From Aculops lycopersici (taxonomy: Eukaryota > Arthropoda > Arachnida > Trombidiformes > Eriophyidae): DNA of 64,000 nt. A program made the position numbers and the translations under genes. The stretch is from NCBI GenBank assembly GCA_015350385.1, contig WNKI01000001.1, positions 6,357,410 to 6,421,409 of the forward strand. Reading direction: 5' to 3'. The notes beneath the pieces are model-generated. The model was not told the origin of the DNA, did not search any database, and saw only the letters and a program-made list of their open reading frames with translations. Shown in pieces: positions 27,401-38,250 of this stretch. The first letter of the stretch is position 1, and each line of letters starts with the position of its first letter.

Positions 27401-30400
27401 TTGCCATCGTCACTCTACCTACAAGCGGCCGGCAAATAGCAACAAGTCGTCGTCTCTCACTCATTCTGTCCAGAAAGTTGGGGGCGCGCTCTTACCGCAA
27501 TGACAACAGAAGCGGCGACCGCATTAGCAGTGGCAGCAACACAGGCGGCGGCGGCAGCACAACAACTTGTTGCTTTGGATCCCACTTCGAGTTGGTGTTG
27601 CTCGCAGATGAGATGAAGCCAATCGGTCAGTCAATTCACTCAACTCAACGGCAAATTCATCAGGAGCAAGGGCGACGGCAACGTACCCGACCGACCAACT
27701 GACTGACCGACCAAAATACAGTGCATGTACTTATAGTTGAAGTCCATGGGAACTCTACACTAGAGAAGGAGACACAAAGAGTGGGAGGCGCCAACGGGCT
27801 GCTTTCAACTGTGCGTACGTGTGCGACGATTGCCTAAATTTAGGCGCGTCCCCAGATGCCCTCCGCTTTGAGGCCAGCGCACGAAACTCGCCCGATCGCT
27901 GTTGCCGGAACGGCACACCCCCGTCCCGCTGGCCTCTGGGTTTTCTGCACGAGTTTCTCGTTCTTTTCGCATCTCGCTCCTCTTTTCTCTTCTCTCCTCG
28001 AGTCCGTCCGTCCGTCTGTCGTTGGCTGCCACAATGAGCGAAGGGGAGCCGCTGCTCGTGATGACTGAAACTTGGTGGCCATAATGAGCGTCGCTTGCCC
28101 ATTGTGCCTTTGGCCAAGACTTTGCGACGAGCTGGATGTCGCAAATGATGAACTTGCAATCAAGCTAGCAGAGCAGAGCATAGCGCAAATAGACGCAATT
28201 CAACTCGATAACTGAATAAGCAAATGCGACTGGGCAACAAGCCAGCGACTAGTTTGGCTAGTCCATCAAGTGTAACCGAATGCCAAAGGCGCAAATCGAG
28301 CGGCCAGTCGATAGATCGAATGAGAGATACCGACATGGAGTAAGTTTGTCGCGCAATTGCGTCCATTAGCGCTAACTGTATTCTCGTTGTCGTCGCTATC
28401 GCTATCGCCGTGGCCGATGTCGTCGTTTAGCTGAAGAAACTTGGCAGCCGAGAGTCCGAGTTTTCGTGTTTCCAAGTTTGCCGGTCGATCGGTCGGTCGG
28501 CCGGCCGGCCAGACACTCAGATTTGGACACAGAAAAGGTGATCAATTCGAATTGAGGCGGCGAAAAGAGCAGCAACAATTCTAGCTCAACAGCAACACAT
28601 ACAGCAACGCATACACTCTCCCCTATTTACGACCCAAACTCAACGACGACGACGCCGACCATCAAGTTGCCGCTGAGCATCCGGCGACTTGATACTCTCG
28701 TGGCGGTAGTCTGAATATCAGCTTTAGTTTTAGTTTCAATTTCAATTTCTGTCTCATTTTCAGTTCAGCATCCAAAGTCGCCGCTCGCAAGGGACATTTC
28801 GCAACGCCAATTCGTTCCGGGGGAAATGGCGCCAGTGCAACTTGCGAGACGCATGCGATACTCTCGACCAACTATTTGCCATACTTGCCGTGCTCTAGTC
28901 TCGCGTCGTCGAGATGGCTGCAACCAAGAGAGCAGCAACTGTTGTCGAAACTCCAATTGAGTTTGTCCCAAAGTTACGTCGTATTTTAAAACTCAAGCTC
29001 AAGCTCGAGCTCAAACTCGAACGACCACGACAACGTAGACCGCGACAACCAAGATGAGTTTGGTCTCATCATTTGGCCCATCAATCTGGTCAGAGTCTCG
29101 GCAGCATTCGGATGGCATCTCCAATTTGGAGTCCGGCGTAAGCGTTTAGTTTTAACTTGAGCTTAGGTTAGCCTAGCCCTAGAAAACTGGCGACAGTTTC
29201 ACATTAATTTAAAATTTAAAAGTCTTGCTCAAAAACCGAGAGATGGACAGAGAAAGTTCCTCTGAATATTTCGTGGCCAAGAGCGAGAGTAAAACTCAAC
29301 TTTGGCCGAGCTAGAGCAACGGAGATGCTGATAATTTTGCTGTTAATTTTGCTTAGAATCGAGAGCTCAAAATGTTGGCCGACGATATTCCAGCCAAGTG
29401 ATGGCTGGAGTAACGTAAACGAGACTTGCGATTGCCTAACTCACGCACGAGTAGGGTCGAGCCGCGCGCTACAGGTGCAAGCTCCCTTTAAATTTGCTCG
29501 TTGCTTTATCTTCAGGTGGCCACAAATTTGGTGTGTGCCAGTAGGTAGAGCACAAACTTTAACTTCTTCCCAACTCATCTCGTCTCTTGCCTAAAGTTGA
29601 GTTTAAAAGAGGAACTTAGGAGGAAGAAGTGAGCCACTGAGCAATGAGAATGCGCTTCACTCAATCAACGGTGACATTCTAACTCTGGGGTCGTTAATAT
29701 CAAGTTGGATAATCAGAGATATTTGACCTCGAGTGTCGCCGATTCAGCTGTCCCTCTCGAGTGGCCAATGGAAAAGGAGAGCCCAAGGGGACAGGTAAAC
29801 TTTATGCAGGTAAAAGCTCAACCTAAACTGGTGATGCTAGCGCATGATAGTTGGTCGGTCCTCTAGTTGTTAGGTGGTGTTCTTCTTCTCCTCCTGTTCC
29901 TCGTTAAACTGCAACCTGCAGGCTAGTCGCTGATAGGATGCTTCTGCTTCGAGCGGAGCGTTTGGAATGTTTCCTCGATCCAAGCAAAAGAACGACGAGC
30001 GCGGAGGAGAAGAAACCTCGGGTATATTAGCAACACACAGGTGAGCCTGATGCCACTAGAGCCACAGCCACCAGACGCCACTAAGCGTCTCTATCAGCAA
30101 CAAGTGGCTCACCAGTCGGCGTCAAATGTGACACTAATATTGGACATTTCTCGCCACCAACTCTGCGGTCCCATTTTAAGCTTGAAAAGTTTTAGAGTTG
30201 GAACTTGGAGAGTTCGAATCAGAGGTCCAGTGGGCAAACTAAAGTTCGCATAAAGAGCCAGCAGTGGCGGCCGCGGCGATGGTTCCGAGCGCTACGTTTT
30301 GGTTCCTTGGGACAAAATCGGAACATTAACGGAATTTTATTGGCCTTAGTGGTAGCGGTTGGTTAGTGGTAGCGAGAGATAAATAGAGAGCAAAAAGCGC

Positions 30401-33400
30401 AGTTGTGCTCGTGGAATTGGTTGAATGTATAAAGACGAAGAGCGAGATTGGAGCCGATAAGTCGGCGGCAACTGCGACCACCACGACCACGACGAGAGTT
30501 GCAAAGTTGGGAGACACAAGTGCAAGTCGACGGGCCGGAGCCAATCGGCTCAAGCGATTGTGGCCATCGGTATTAATCGGCGCTAAGGTTGGCCTACCAA
30601 CTTTTGGGCGGCCAGACGCGAGTGAGCTGCTCACTTGTGCGCTAAACAAACAGACTCCCGCTTGGCGACCCAGAGAGAGAGAGAGAGAGAGAGAGAGAAG
30701 CACAGCGACCAATAGGCAGCAACCCACGCACACGCACACGCACACAATGTAGCAACTTGCCAACGGCAACCTGCTGCTGTCGCCGCTACCACCGCAACCG
30801 CTGCCATTAATTGGCCACCAGCGTTCGCCGGCGGTGGCCGCTAATTGCGGTCGTGGTTGTTGCGGTTAGCCAAACACACAGTATAATCTGCCAACTTCAC
30901 CTACCAGCGAAAGCAGATTGAACCAGACGACAGACTTGCAAACTCCAGCCGCAACGTCTGGTGCACGAGTCCATGATTTTTCTCCGCAGCAACAGCGCCA
31001 GCAGAGGTGGTTGCTAGACCATCGTGGTCGCAGCGCCTAGCGGCCACCTGATAGAATGTTGGTTTTTCCCATCCAATTTGCGTGGAGACCAAAAAGAAAG
31101 CGGAAGCAAAGTACACAATAGATAGCCACAGCCAACAAATTGGCCGGCTCTTTTCTCTCTTTTCTATCTTTCGAACTGATGGATGAAGAGAGAGAGATAA
31201 GAGAGCATCAAGCAAAATTTTAAACTCACCGTGGTACTTGACTATCGTGTCCTGGTGCCTGACTGTGTAATCGATTGTGTTTGATATGCTCGACCAGCTG
31301 TCTGCTCGTTTTTTGTGTGTACGTTTTCGCCGGTGACGTTTGTTATCCACGTTCGCATAAACATAAACATTAACATTAACATTAACATCATCGTTGTAGT
31401 TGATGTTTTTCGTTCATTTTGAAACAACAATCCCAGTTTCCGATTCATTATCGCGAATAATTATTGTTGTATTGTTCATTTTGTGTGCCAATTTTTGTCG
31501 GTGTCCGCGGCAACCAATTCAAGTTCAAGTTTCAGGTTTCAGGTTTCAGTTTTCAGGTTGATTGTCGTGTGTTTGGGAGTTGGAACAAGATGTTCAGGAA
31601 TATCGCCAATTTTCAAGAGGACATAAGGTGAACGAGGTGTCCATTCCATTTAGTGAGTTTCGATACAACGATTTATTACCGCAAATCGCATCAATCGTCC
31701 AAGTTTATTTTGTTTGTTAGTTCGTACGCGTGTTTCCCATGGAGATACAGAGGAGACAGTTTTTTGTTTTGTTTTTGTTTTTTAAAACAATCCAATGGAT
31801 CGATAGAGAGGAGAACGGAAGTCAGGTTAGCTCTTCGCTTTCGGTACACGATTCAGTTTAAAGAGGTATTAGTTGTTCCATATATTGTTATAGTTATATA
31901 CATTCACAAAGACAGTTGGTTCAGTGGCTAGTTGCGTGCGATCAGTGAATTAATTGTATCGAGTTGCGAGAAGCTGGAAGCGGCGCGCGTGTCACTAATG
32001 AGCGCGTGCGGCAAGCGCAACTAGACATAAAGGAAGGTGAAGACTTTCCGCTGTCTACTATTGGCTTACTGTTAGACTCAACTGGCGCTAAAGTGGCCAG
32101 TTTTTTCTCTCTTTCTCGCCCTCCTGCTACCTTACTGAGCGCGTAAATGGCACTTAAAGCAGAGGGAGGAAGTTGATTTTAGGTTGACTTCGGGAACGAG
32201 ACTTGACTTGACTTTGCTAGAGAGGAAGGACGACGGAGCGAGCGCACCTGGTGCCGCTGCCTACATGCCACCTGCAGAAGGAGCGGCTCTCGGTGGCCTT
32301 TAGGCCTAGTTGAGTTTAGTCTAGTCTCGTTCAGTGCACAACGATTCTTGTGCCGAGCTCTCGAGTGTTTCGTGCTAGTCGCCAGTTTAATTCTGGCCCA
32401 TCGTCCTCTCGTTTCATTCCGTTGGCCGGCCATTCACATTGGAAAATTTAACATTTCACAACAAAAACAAAAACAACAGCAATAGCAATAGCAATAGCAA
32501 TAGCAATAGCAATAGCAACAGCAACACAAAACAACAGCGGCGACAACAACCTTACAACTCGTGCCACTTCCAGTATTTTAAATCTCGAGAGCTCAAGTGA
32601 GATAGGGGGCGAGAGCAAATGTCTCAAGTGCGCAACTGTCGCCTATTCGAGTGGACTAAACTGCAGTTTGTCGATTGCGCGCCAAAACTTGCCAGCCGAA
32701 AGGAGCCACCAGACGGCTCGTCTCAGGTGACTTGAGGTTTTAGGGTACAAATAGAGGATGCAAACGGCGAGTTGAAATGATTAATTGCGAGCTGAGTGGC
32801 TGGCCGCCTTCCGGTCACTAGTAAACTTTTCCTCCCAACAACCGAATCGAACTGAACCGGAGCCGTTCGGTGGGCTGGGCCGAAATTTAGTGCTTTTAAC
32901 CCAAGTGGATAGTTGGCACTATTGTTGTCGCGCTATCTCCTCCAGCGCGCAGCTGTCCCAAATCGTCACTAGCCATTTAGTGTTTACAGTTAGCGCTTGC
33001 TTCAAAGTCAGAAGTCATTTAGTCATTATTTAGTGCGCCTACTCATTCGTCTTTTCATTCAAAATAATGTTGATGAGGTGAGCGCCGATTCTCTCTCTAA
33101 ATCTAAGCAAACCAAACTAAACTAAATCAAAACACCAACCAACTCAAGGCTTGTTTGCATCTCCTCTCGTGTGCTCGCCACGAGCCAGGCGACCGAAGCA
33201 CGCGCGCCACTCGACCACCGGGCCGCCCACTCGGCTTAGACTCGTAGATTCCTTGAGCCACCTGATGATTCGGCCCCAAGGATGGAGAGGAGAAAAAGTG
33301 GCGCGCGAGTGGCACTCGACTAGAGGGAGCGGCCAGCTGCGCCAAACGAGCCCCAAGAGATCCGCTCGCCATCGTGTCTTGTAAATGCAATTAGAAGACC

Positions 33401-34286
33401 AGGTAAACGCGCGCCAAGTTGATCCTTCCGGCAGATGGATGAAATTTGGCTTTTTGTCGCCATCCTACCTGAATGCTCTAATTAAAGTCTTCATGAAGGT
33501 GAAGAGGAAGAAGGAAAGAGAGAGAGAGAGAGAGAGAGACTTACCTTCAATGTCGTCGTAGTAGCGCCAGGCGTTGCAACTCTCGCCCGCTAGAGTAAAG
33601 TTGGGTTTAGCATGAGCGTACATCATGTAAAAGGGCCACTCGCAGAGGAGCATCACCGGAAGATCTACACTTGCGCCGCCGTTAAGTGCCCGCGAAAATT
33701 GAGGACAGATACCCTCCGCCTTGAGAGGGTCGATGAAGCAGCCGTCAAATTTGAACATTTGCACAAACCACTTGTGGAGTGTATCGGCGTCCAGTTGAAA
33801 GTAATTGTCCTCCAAGTTTCTATCGTCCTTCAGCTGAGCTGGATATTGGCCACAAGTTTTGATGCCACAATCTCCATAGATGCCGATGTAGAGGTTGCGC
33901 TGGTGAATGTAGTGGCGCAACTTGATGATATCACTGGGAAATCTTGAACCGTTTGCCACGAGCTCGTGCGTTTCCTTGTCCCTGTCCAAATCTGACCAAC
34001 AATCGTCTATGCTGACATATTTATAACCGGCCTCTAGGTAGCCGTCGTCAGCAACACGGTCGGCGATTTGCATGTACAATTGCTCGTTTATGCAATCATT
34101 TGGATAGGTCTCGCAATCAATCTCACAGGTGAACCTCTGCCAGCTCATCCAACCCATCGCCGGCTGGCGCGCAAGTCCATTGTCCAGAGCAAGTGTTTTT
34201 TGGTTATTGTTTAATAAAACAACAATGAGCATCAGCGGAAGCGCCAAGCGCGAGCTCAACGGCAAACTCGAGGTGGCAACCAACAT
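21428..34286 (-). CDS. GLA: Alpha-galactosidase, GH27 family, four exons
   Basis: A lysosomal or secreted glycoside hydrolase that removes terminal alpha-linked galactose. I join four exons: 34286-33545, 31301-31230, 24869-24529 and 21799-21428. All have GT-AG borders and matching phases (1, 1, 0), giving 508 aa. Residues 1-34 form a signal peptide, followed by the family start LDNGLARQPAMGW. The nucleophile is D181 (FKFDGCF) and the acid/base is D245 (RYYDDIE), which maps to human GLA D231. C215-E216-W217-P218-F219 matches the galactosidase pattern CEWPL; N-acetylgalactosaminidases have Ser and Ala at the E and L positions. Exon 2 is only 72 bp (SWSSISNTIDYTVRHQD). Exon 3 carries GHWFDPDQL and the end of the barrel; exon 4 carries the C-terminal beta domain. 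Length is slightly above human GLA (429 aa), with a Lys/Glu-rich tail. A candidate ATTAAA lies at 21262-21257. Confidence 0.9.
21800..24528 (-). other. Alpha-galactosidase intron 3 (2.7 kb)
   Basis: Donor GTAAGC at 24528-24523 and acceptor TGTACAG ending at 21800. It contains simple repeats (GA at about 23967-23983, GGT at about 24308-24327) and no supportable nested gene. Confidence 0.8.
25643..25672. repeat. Perfect 13-bp inverted repeat, 4-base loop
   Basis: TTGAGTTTAACTC at 25643-25655 pairs exactly with GAGTTAAACTCAA at 25660-25672. It lies inside alpha-galactosidase intron 2, surrounded by other (T/G)AGTT-rich sequence from 25570 on. Confidence 0.85.
30671..30698. repeat. GA microsatellite
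   Basis: About fourteen GA dinucleotides inside alpha-galactosidase intron 2, followed by a short CACACG run near 30728. Confidence 0.9.
31302..33544 (-). other. Alpha-galactosidase intron 1 (2.2 kb)
   Basis: Donor GTAAGT at 33544-33539 and acceptor GAGCAG ending at 31302. A GA microsatellite at about 33515-33539 sits directly beside the donor, and an AATAGC hexamer array lies at about 32476-32522. No nested gene is seen. Confidence 0.8.
32476..32522. repeat. AATAGC hexamer array
   Basis: About seven near-perfect copies of AATAGC within alpha-galactosidase intron 1. Confidence 0.9.
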
Positions 34287-36719
34287 CTTGCTTGTCTCTT
34301 TTGATCTTGTGAAATTTACTCAATTATACTGCAATGAGAGTATATTCAGGTAGTTTAAGGTGGAATTTAATAGATTAGCTCGACGCTCAATGGAGGAGGT
34401 GAAAAAGTGGTGCAAGAGGGCAGCCTGTTGACGCGCGAGCGTCAAGCTAAAATTAATACGCCTCCTTCTCTAGAGCGCGTTAAAGCTATCAGATCTAACC
34501 ACGAAACAACGACCTATTGTATCGCGCTGAGAGAAATTGTATCAGTCATGAGCCGTGCAGAAAGTAGTATAGTTTGGTTAACGAAGAGGGGAAGAGAAAA
34601 GCAACGGCAGTAGTGAGTAGAAAACTGTTGCAAGTTGCAACCATCGCCGAGCTGACGACTGCTGCGACGATCAAGTGGCTAGCGTCAGTGGGAGCACTTG
34701 TGCAGCGTTCGCCTTTTGCCGTTGCTTTTCCACTGCTTGCTGCCCGACTGTCGGTGTCGCTCGCTCCCCTGCCGAAATGTGCCGACGGAATGGCCGATCC
34801 AATTGACGAGAATAAAACATAGCGCAACTCAACGCAACGCAACGCAACGCGAAGGAACGAAACGAAACGAAACGAAACAAAACAAATTTGCTGCTATTAA
34901 ATTCTCTACTCTGCTCAGTTTTGTCTAGTTTAGAGGAGCAGCGGCAACGAGGTAGAAGAGATGCGAGAGTCGTTGTCGTCGTAAAGAGGAGAGCGAGTGA
35001 GTGAGAGTCCCATTGAATTGCCTTGTAATGATGACGATCAAAATGATAACTCAACTCACAGTCTCGCACAAGAGTCTCGCTTTCTCTCGCACACAAACGG
35101 GGAGAGGCAGACACAAAAGTCAATCGATCGCTTTTCGCTCCTCTCCACTCGGCCATTCCAGTTTATTTCATCCCAATGCATTGCGGTGGCGAGTCTGCAG
35201 AGCGCGCGCCAGTCTGGCGCCAGACTCTGACGCCAACCGGAATCGGCGACCAACGATTAGCGCGAAGCTGGCCACTTGGCGACACTGACGACAAACGCAA
35301 CGGCAACTGCGTCGCTCACATCGCCACCGATGGACAGACTGAGCGAGAGAGCGAGACGGTCGCAGGGAGAACTGCGCTCACCGGAAGCAGACTGGCGCCT
35401 CGATGTCGCGACCTCCTCATCCTTTTGTCTCGCGAAAATTTTGTCTGCAGGAGACAAAGAGACTGATCATTTTTCCATCGGTGTCCAACGTTTGTTCGAC
35501 CTCAACCGCGATGGTGATTGCGAAACTTTTTGCGCCTGTCTCCGCTGGCCACTCGCAACGACGAGAGGCGATCGCAAACAAGTCGGCGACAACAAGCGAC
35601 AATTTCAATTTTGGCTTGACCATTTCGAGACCATCGGCTGGCTACTTGGAAGAGATGGAAGCTTTTAGTAACTTCCATTGGAGTGCGCGCACGAGGAGCA
35701 CGTCTTTTATTCCACTTGCTCTCTTCTTTAAAACTTGGCCGTATGAGAGATGGACGTGGAAGCTCGGCGGCGGCGGTGGTGGTGGTGGTGGCATTACCAC
35801 CAGTTGGCTAGTTGCGGGCAGGAAAGATGGCGGATGCTGGTGGCCGGCCGGCTTTTGCCGCCAGTGCCAGCGCTAGCGTCACAAGGGGCAGGCAACGTTT
35901 TGTTGTCCTATTCTCGCTTGCTGCACTCACAAAGAGCCAACTTGTGCTTGTTTAGCCGGTGCCACCAAGTCGCTCTCGCTCGGCTCCTTTCCCCAACTCT
36001 CGCTTCATTGTTGGCTCACTGCAGTTTGGAGCGAGCGGCGAGCTCTTGCCTGCGAGCGCAGATTACTGCTCGGTGCCACTGCCGTCCCCATCTGCTAGAA
36101 AGTTCTGTGCACTCATTCGATTGGGGGTGGCAGCAACAACAGGAGCACCAGCAACGTTGGCAGTGGCAGTGGCAGGACCATTGAGCGTAGGAAAAGGCCG
36201 CAACTTTTCGCTGTCTGTCTCCAGTTTGCGCGCAGTGCGCAGCTTGCGGCAGCGACGTTCCATCGCTGACTCCGTGGAAAAACAATTTTCCCTGGCGCGC
36301 GGCTGCCGCTTGTTGGTGCACACGGCGGGCTGGTGTGTGCGTCTGCGCGTCTGTGTTCTCTCTCAATTCAACCCAACGAGTTCGTCTGTTCGTCCGATCG
36401 TTGTGGGGGAAGGCAGCGCTGCCGGCGAAATAGCGAGAGCCGCGCGCGTCGCGCCGCTGCCGGCTGCTGCTCCATGTTCGCCGGCTCCTTGATGGTAGCA
36501 GGAGCGGCGGCGGCGGCGGCAGCGGCACAAGCGCCAGCAGCAGAAGCAGCGGCAGCGCCGCGCCGCGCGCACGCAGGACACCGAACGAGCAGGCGAACTA
36601 GGGAGCCGGCGGCAGTGGAGACAGCAGCCGCAGCAGCGGCAGCGACAGCAGCACAAGCCTTAGCACAAGCAGCAAAAGCGGCACTAGCCGAGTGCCGCAC
36701 TCGCCGCATTCGCCGGCAG
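34287..36719. other. Divergent intergenic region, alpha-galactosidase to Myc
   Basis: This 2.4-kb spacer must hold the promoters of both divergently transcribed genes. It becomes increasingly GC- and CpG-rich toward Myc (GCG-rich from about 36480 to 36720), with pentamer repeats AACGC/AACGA at about 34826-34880 and GGC/GGT at about 35763-35791. Open frames over the GCG-rich part are Ala/Arg runs and are not supportable as genes. A splice-acceptor-like CTCATTGCAG on the minus strand just upstream of the alpha-galactosidase ATG leaves room for a 5' untranslated exon. Confidence 0.6.
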
Positions 36720-36756
36720 TATAAAAGCGAGCGCAGATCTCTTTCGCTATTCATTT
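36720..36756 (+). promoter_or_regulatory. Myc core promoter: TATA box plus initiator
   Basis: TATAAAAG at 36720-36727 is followed by TCATTT at 36751-36756, which fits the arthropod initiator TCA(G/T)T(C/T). Its A (36753) is 33 bases from the first T of the TATA box, close to the canonical distance. Transcription from here would give a leader of only about 26 bases before the ATG at 36779. The TATA box itself contains an in-frame TAA, so the frame cannot extend further upstream in an unspliced message. Confidence 0.6.
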
Positions 36757-36778
36757 GTCGAAAAGAGTATCCAGCAAG

Positions 36779-37777
36779 ATGATGGGATCACCTTTCTACT
36801 ACGACGTCCTATTCGACGATGGCCCGGGCGATGTCGTTTTCCACGATTGCATGTGGAGCGGCATTTGCACGTGCTGCATCAATTTAATTCATCAAGACTC
36901 CTCATCAATGTACTACGCATCAAACGAATCGCCAGATCTCAAGGTGGATCTATCAACCTATCAGTATCAGCAGCAGCTGATGTCCTCAAATGGCAACAAT
37001 TCAATCGACAACAACACTAGCAACGCTGGCCACAACAACGCCAACGCCGCCACCTCGTCCGGCTGTCTAACCAAAGAGTCCCACCTCCTAAGCAACAGCC
37101 ACATTTATAATACAACAAACATTATCAACAACTCTCCAGTCACAGCCTGCTCGCAAGCTAATCATCATATGAACCACAACAACGCAACATTACAAAACAC
37201 ATGCTCCGCGGCAGCTCAGGCCCTAGCGGCCACTGCCTCGGCTACCTCAATTAACAATCATCATCATCATACCAACAATTACCACCACCACAACCACCTT
37301 CACCAGCAGACCAGCAACTGCACCAACATCAACAACCGACTTCTAGATAACCTCAACAACAACAATCACGTTAAGGGATCCACCTCGACTAGCGTCTCAC
37401 CAGATCACACCAACTCATCCCCAAATAGCACCTCGCCAGATTACACAAACTCATCTTCTAATAGCACCTCGCCAGACACAGGACACTCGTCGTCATTGTC
37501 TAATAGTACATCGCCCAAGCCTGTTAGAAGGCGCGAGCACAACGACTCAGAGAGAAAACGTAGAGATCACCTTAGGAATGCCTTCAACTTTTTGCGCGAT
37601 CAGGTGCCACGCTTTAAAGCAATCAGTAAGAAACCACCTCGCATTCAAATCTTACACGAGGCTACATCATATGTTAGGAATATTATGAAGGAATCGCAGG
37701 AATTGGAAAGGCGGCTTGCCGAGGAGAGAACGAAGCATGAGCGACTTCAACAACAATCACAAAACATCAAACATTAG
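36779..37777 (+). CDS. Myc: Myc family bHLH-zipper transcription factor, single exon
   Basis: A nuclear E-box-binding growth regulator expected to dimerise with Max. The 332-aa product has Myc box II at about residues 19-31: DCMWSG at 23-28 matches the invariant core that recruits acetyltransferase complexes. The middle (35-245) is Asn/His/Ser-rich. It ends in an imperfect tandem of about 12 residues built on (T)SPDxTNSS. The C-terminal 84 residues form the bHLH-zipper; the basic region HNDSERKRR has the H-E-R contacts, followed by LRNAFNFLRDQVP and a short zipper. Myc box II separates it from Max, Mad and Mnt. There is no Myc box I (phosphodegron) because MBII starts almost at the N-terminus. 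I chose the ATG at 36779 since no earlier in-frame ATG exists; an upstream exon joined at CCAG (about 36773) is possible but not needed. Confidence 0.88.
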   Translation: MMGSPFYYDVLFDDGPGDVVFHDCMWSGICTCCINLIHQDSSSMYYASNESPDLKVDLSTYQYQQQLMSSNGNNSIDNNTSNAGHNNANAATSSGCLTKESHLLSNSHIYNTTNIINNSPVTACSQANHHMNHNNATLQNTCSAAAQALAATASATSINNHHHHTNNYHHHNHLHQQTSNCTNINNRLLDNLNNNNHVKGSTSTSVSPDHTNSSPNSTSPDYTNSSSNSTSPDTGHSSSLSNSTSPKPVRRREHNDSERKRRDHLRNAFNFLRDQVPRFKAISKKPPRIQILHEATSYVRNIMKESQELERRLAEERTKHERLQQQSQNIKH

Positions 37778-38121
37778 ATCTTCTATTTCAATTGAACAAT
37801 CACTACTGCTACTACTACTACAACTACTACTATACCAACAATTACTACTACTACTACAACTACAGTTATCACCATCATTATCACTACTATTCTATTACAT
37901 TTGCTACTACTACATCTATTATTATTACTACTACTACCACTACATCTTTAGAAACCTACTACCACACCATAATAATCCTCATCAACAGCCACAACAAATA
38001 TTTCTCTGCTACAACAAATTCAATCAACATCAACCAATTGAACTACTATCATTATTATCACCAATAATAACTATTTCATAATATATAAATACAAATATAA
38101 TAATTGTAATAACTAAATAAA
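37778..38121 (+). other. Myc 3' untranslated region and polyadenylation signal
   Basis: Low-complexity sequence dominated by CTA/TAC/TAT trinucleotides, ending in AATAAA at 38116-38121. It translates to Tyr or Leu runs and is not coding. MED27 ends on the other strand with its own AATAAA (38186-38181), so the two genes are tail to tail within about 60 bp. Confidence 0.7.
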
Positions 38122-38250
38122 ATAACCACAAACTTACAACAAATAATCAAATGCGTTCCAATTTTTCTATCAATTATTTTTTTATTCTCTCCTTTCACTT
38201 TTTAATTCATCCGGTGCATTCAGTCAAGAAAAAGCTTCGCCAACTACCAC

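Larger units (their letters stand above)
24870..31229 (-). other. Alpha-galactosidase intron 2 (6.4 kb)
   Basis: Donor GTGAGT at 31229-31224 and acceptor CCCCCAG ending at 24870. It carries a perfect 13-bp hairpin at 25643-25672, a GA microsatellite at about 30671-30698, and AAGTGAGCAA motifs in reverse at 26984 and (one base different) 30627. I see no coding exon on either strand. Confidence 0.8.

Noticed and set aside
30200..30250. GAGTTCGAATC, resembling a tRNA B box
   Set aside because: No A box, no acceptor stem and no cloverleaf in the surrounding bases.
33612..33947. 111-codon plus-strand frame
   Set aside because: Antisense shadow of the conserved alpha-galactosidase exon 1.
36333..36782. 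Poly-Ala frame overlapping the Myc promoter
   Set aside because: Translation of GCG/GCA repeats; it crosses the TATA box and lies in a different frame from Myc.
37792..38081. Tyr- or Leu-rich frames after Myc
   Set aside because: Low-complexity 3' untranslated sequence ending in AATAAA.
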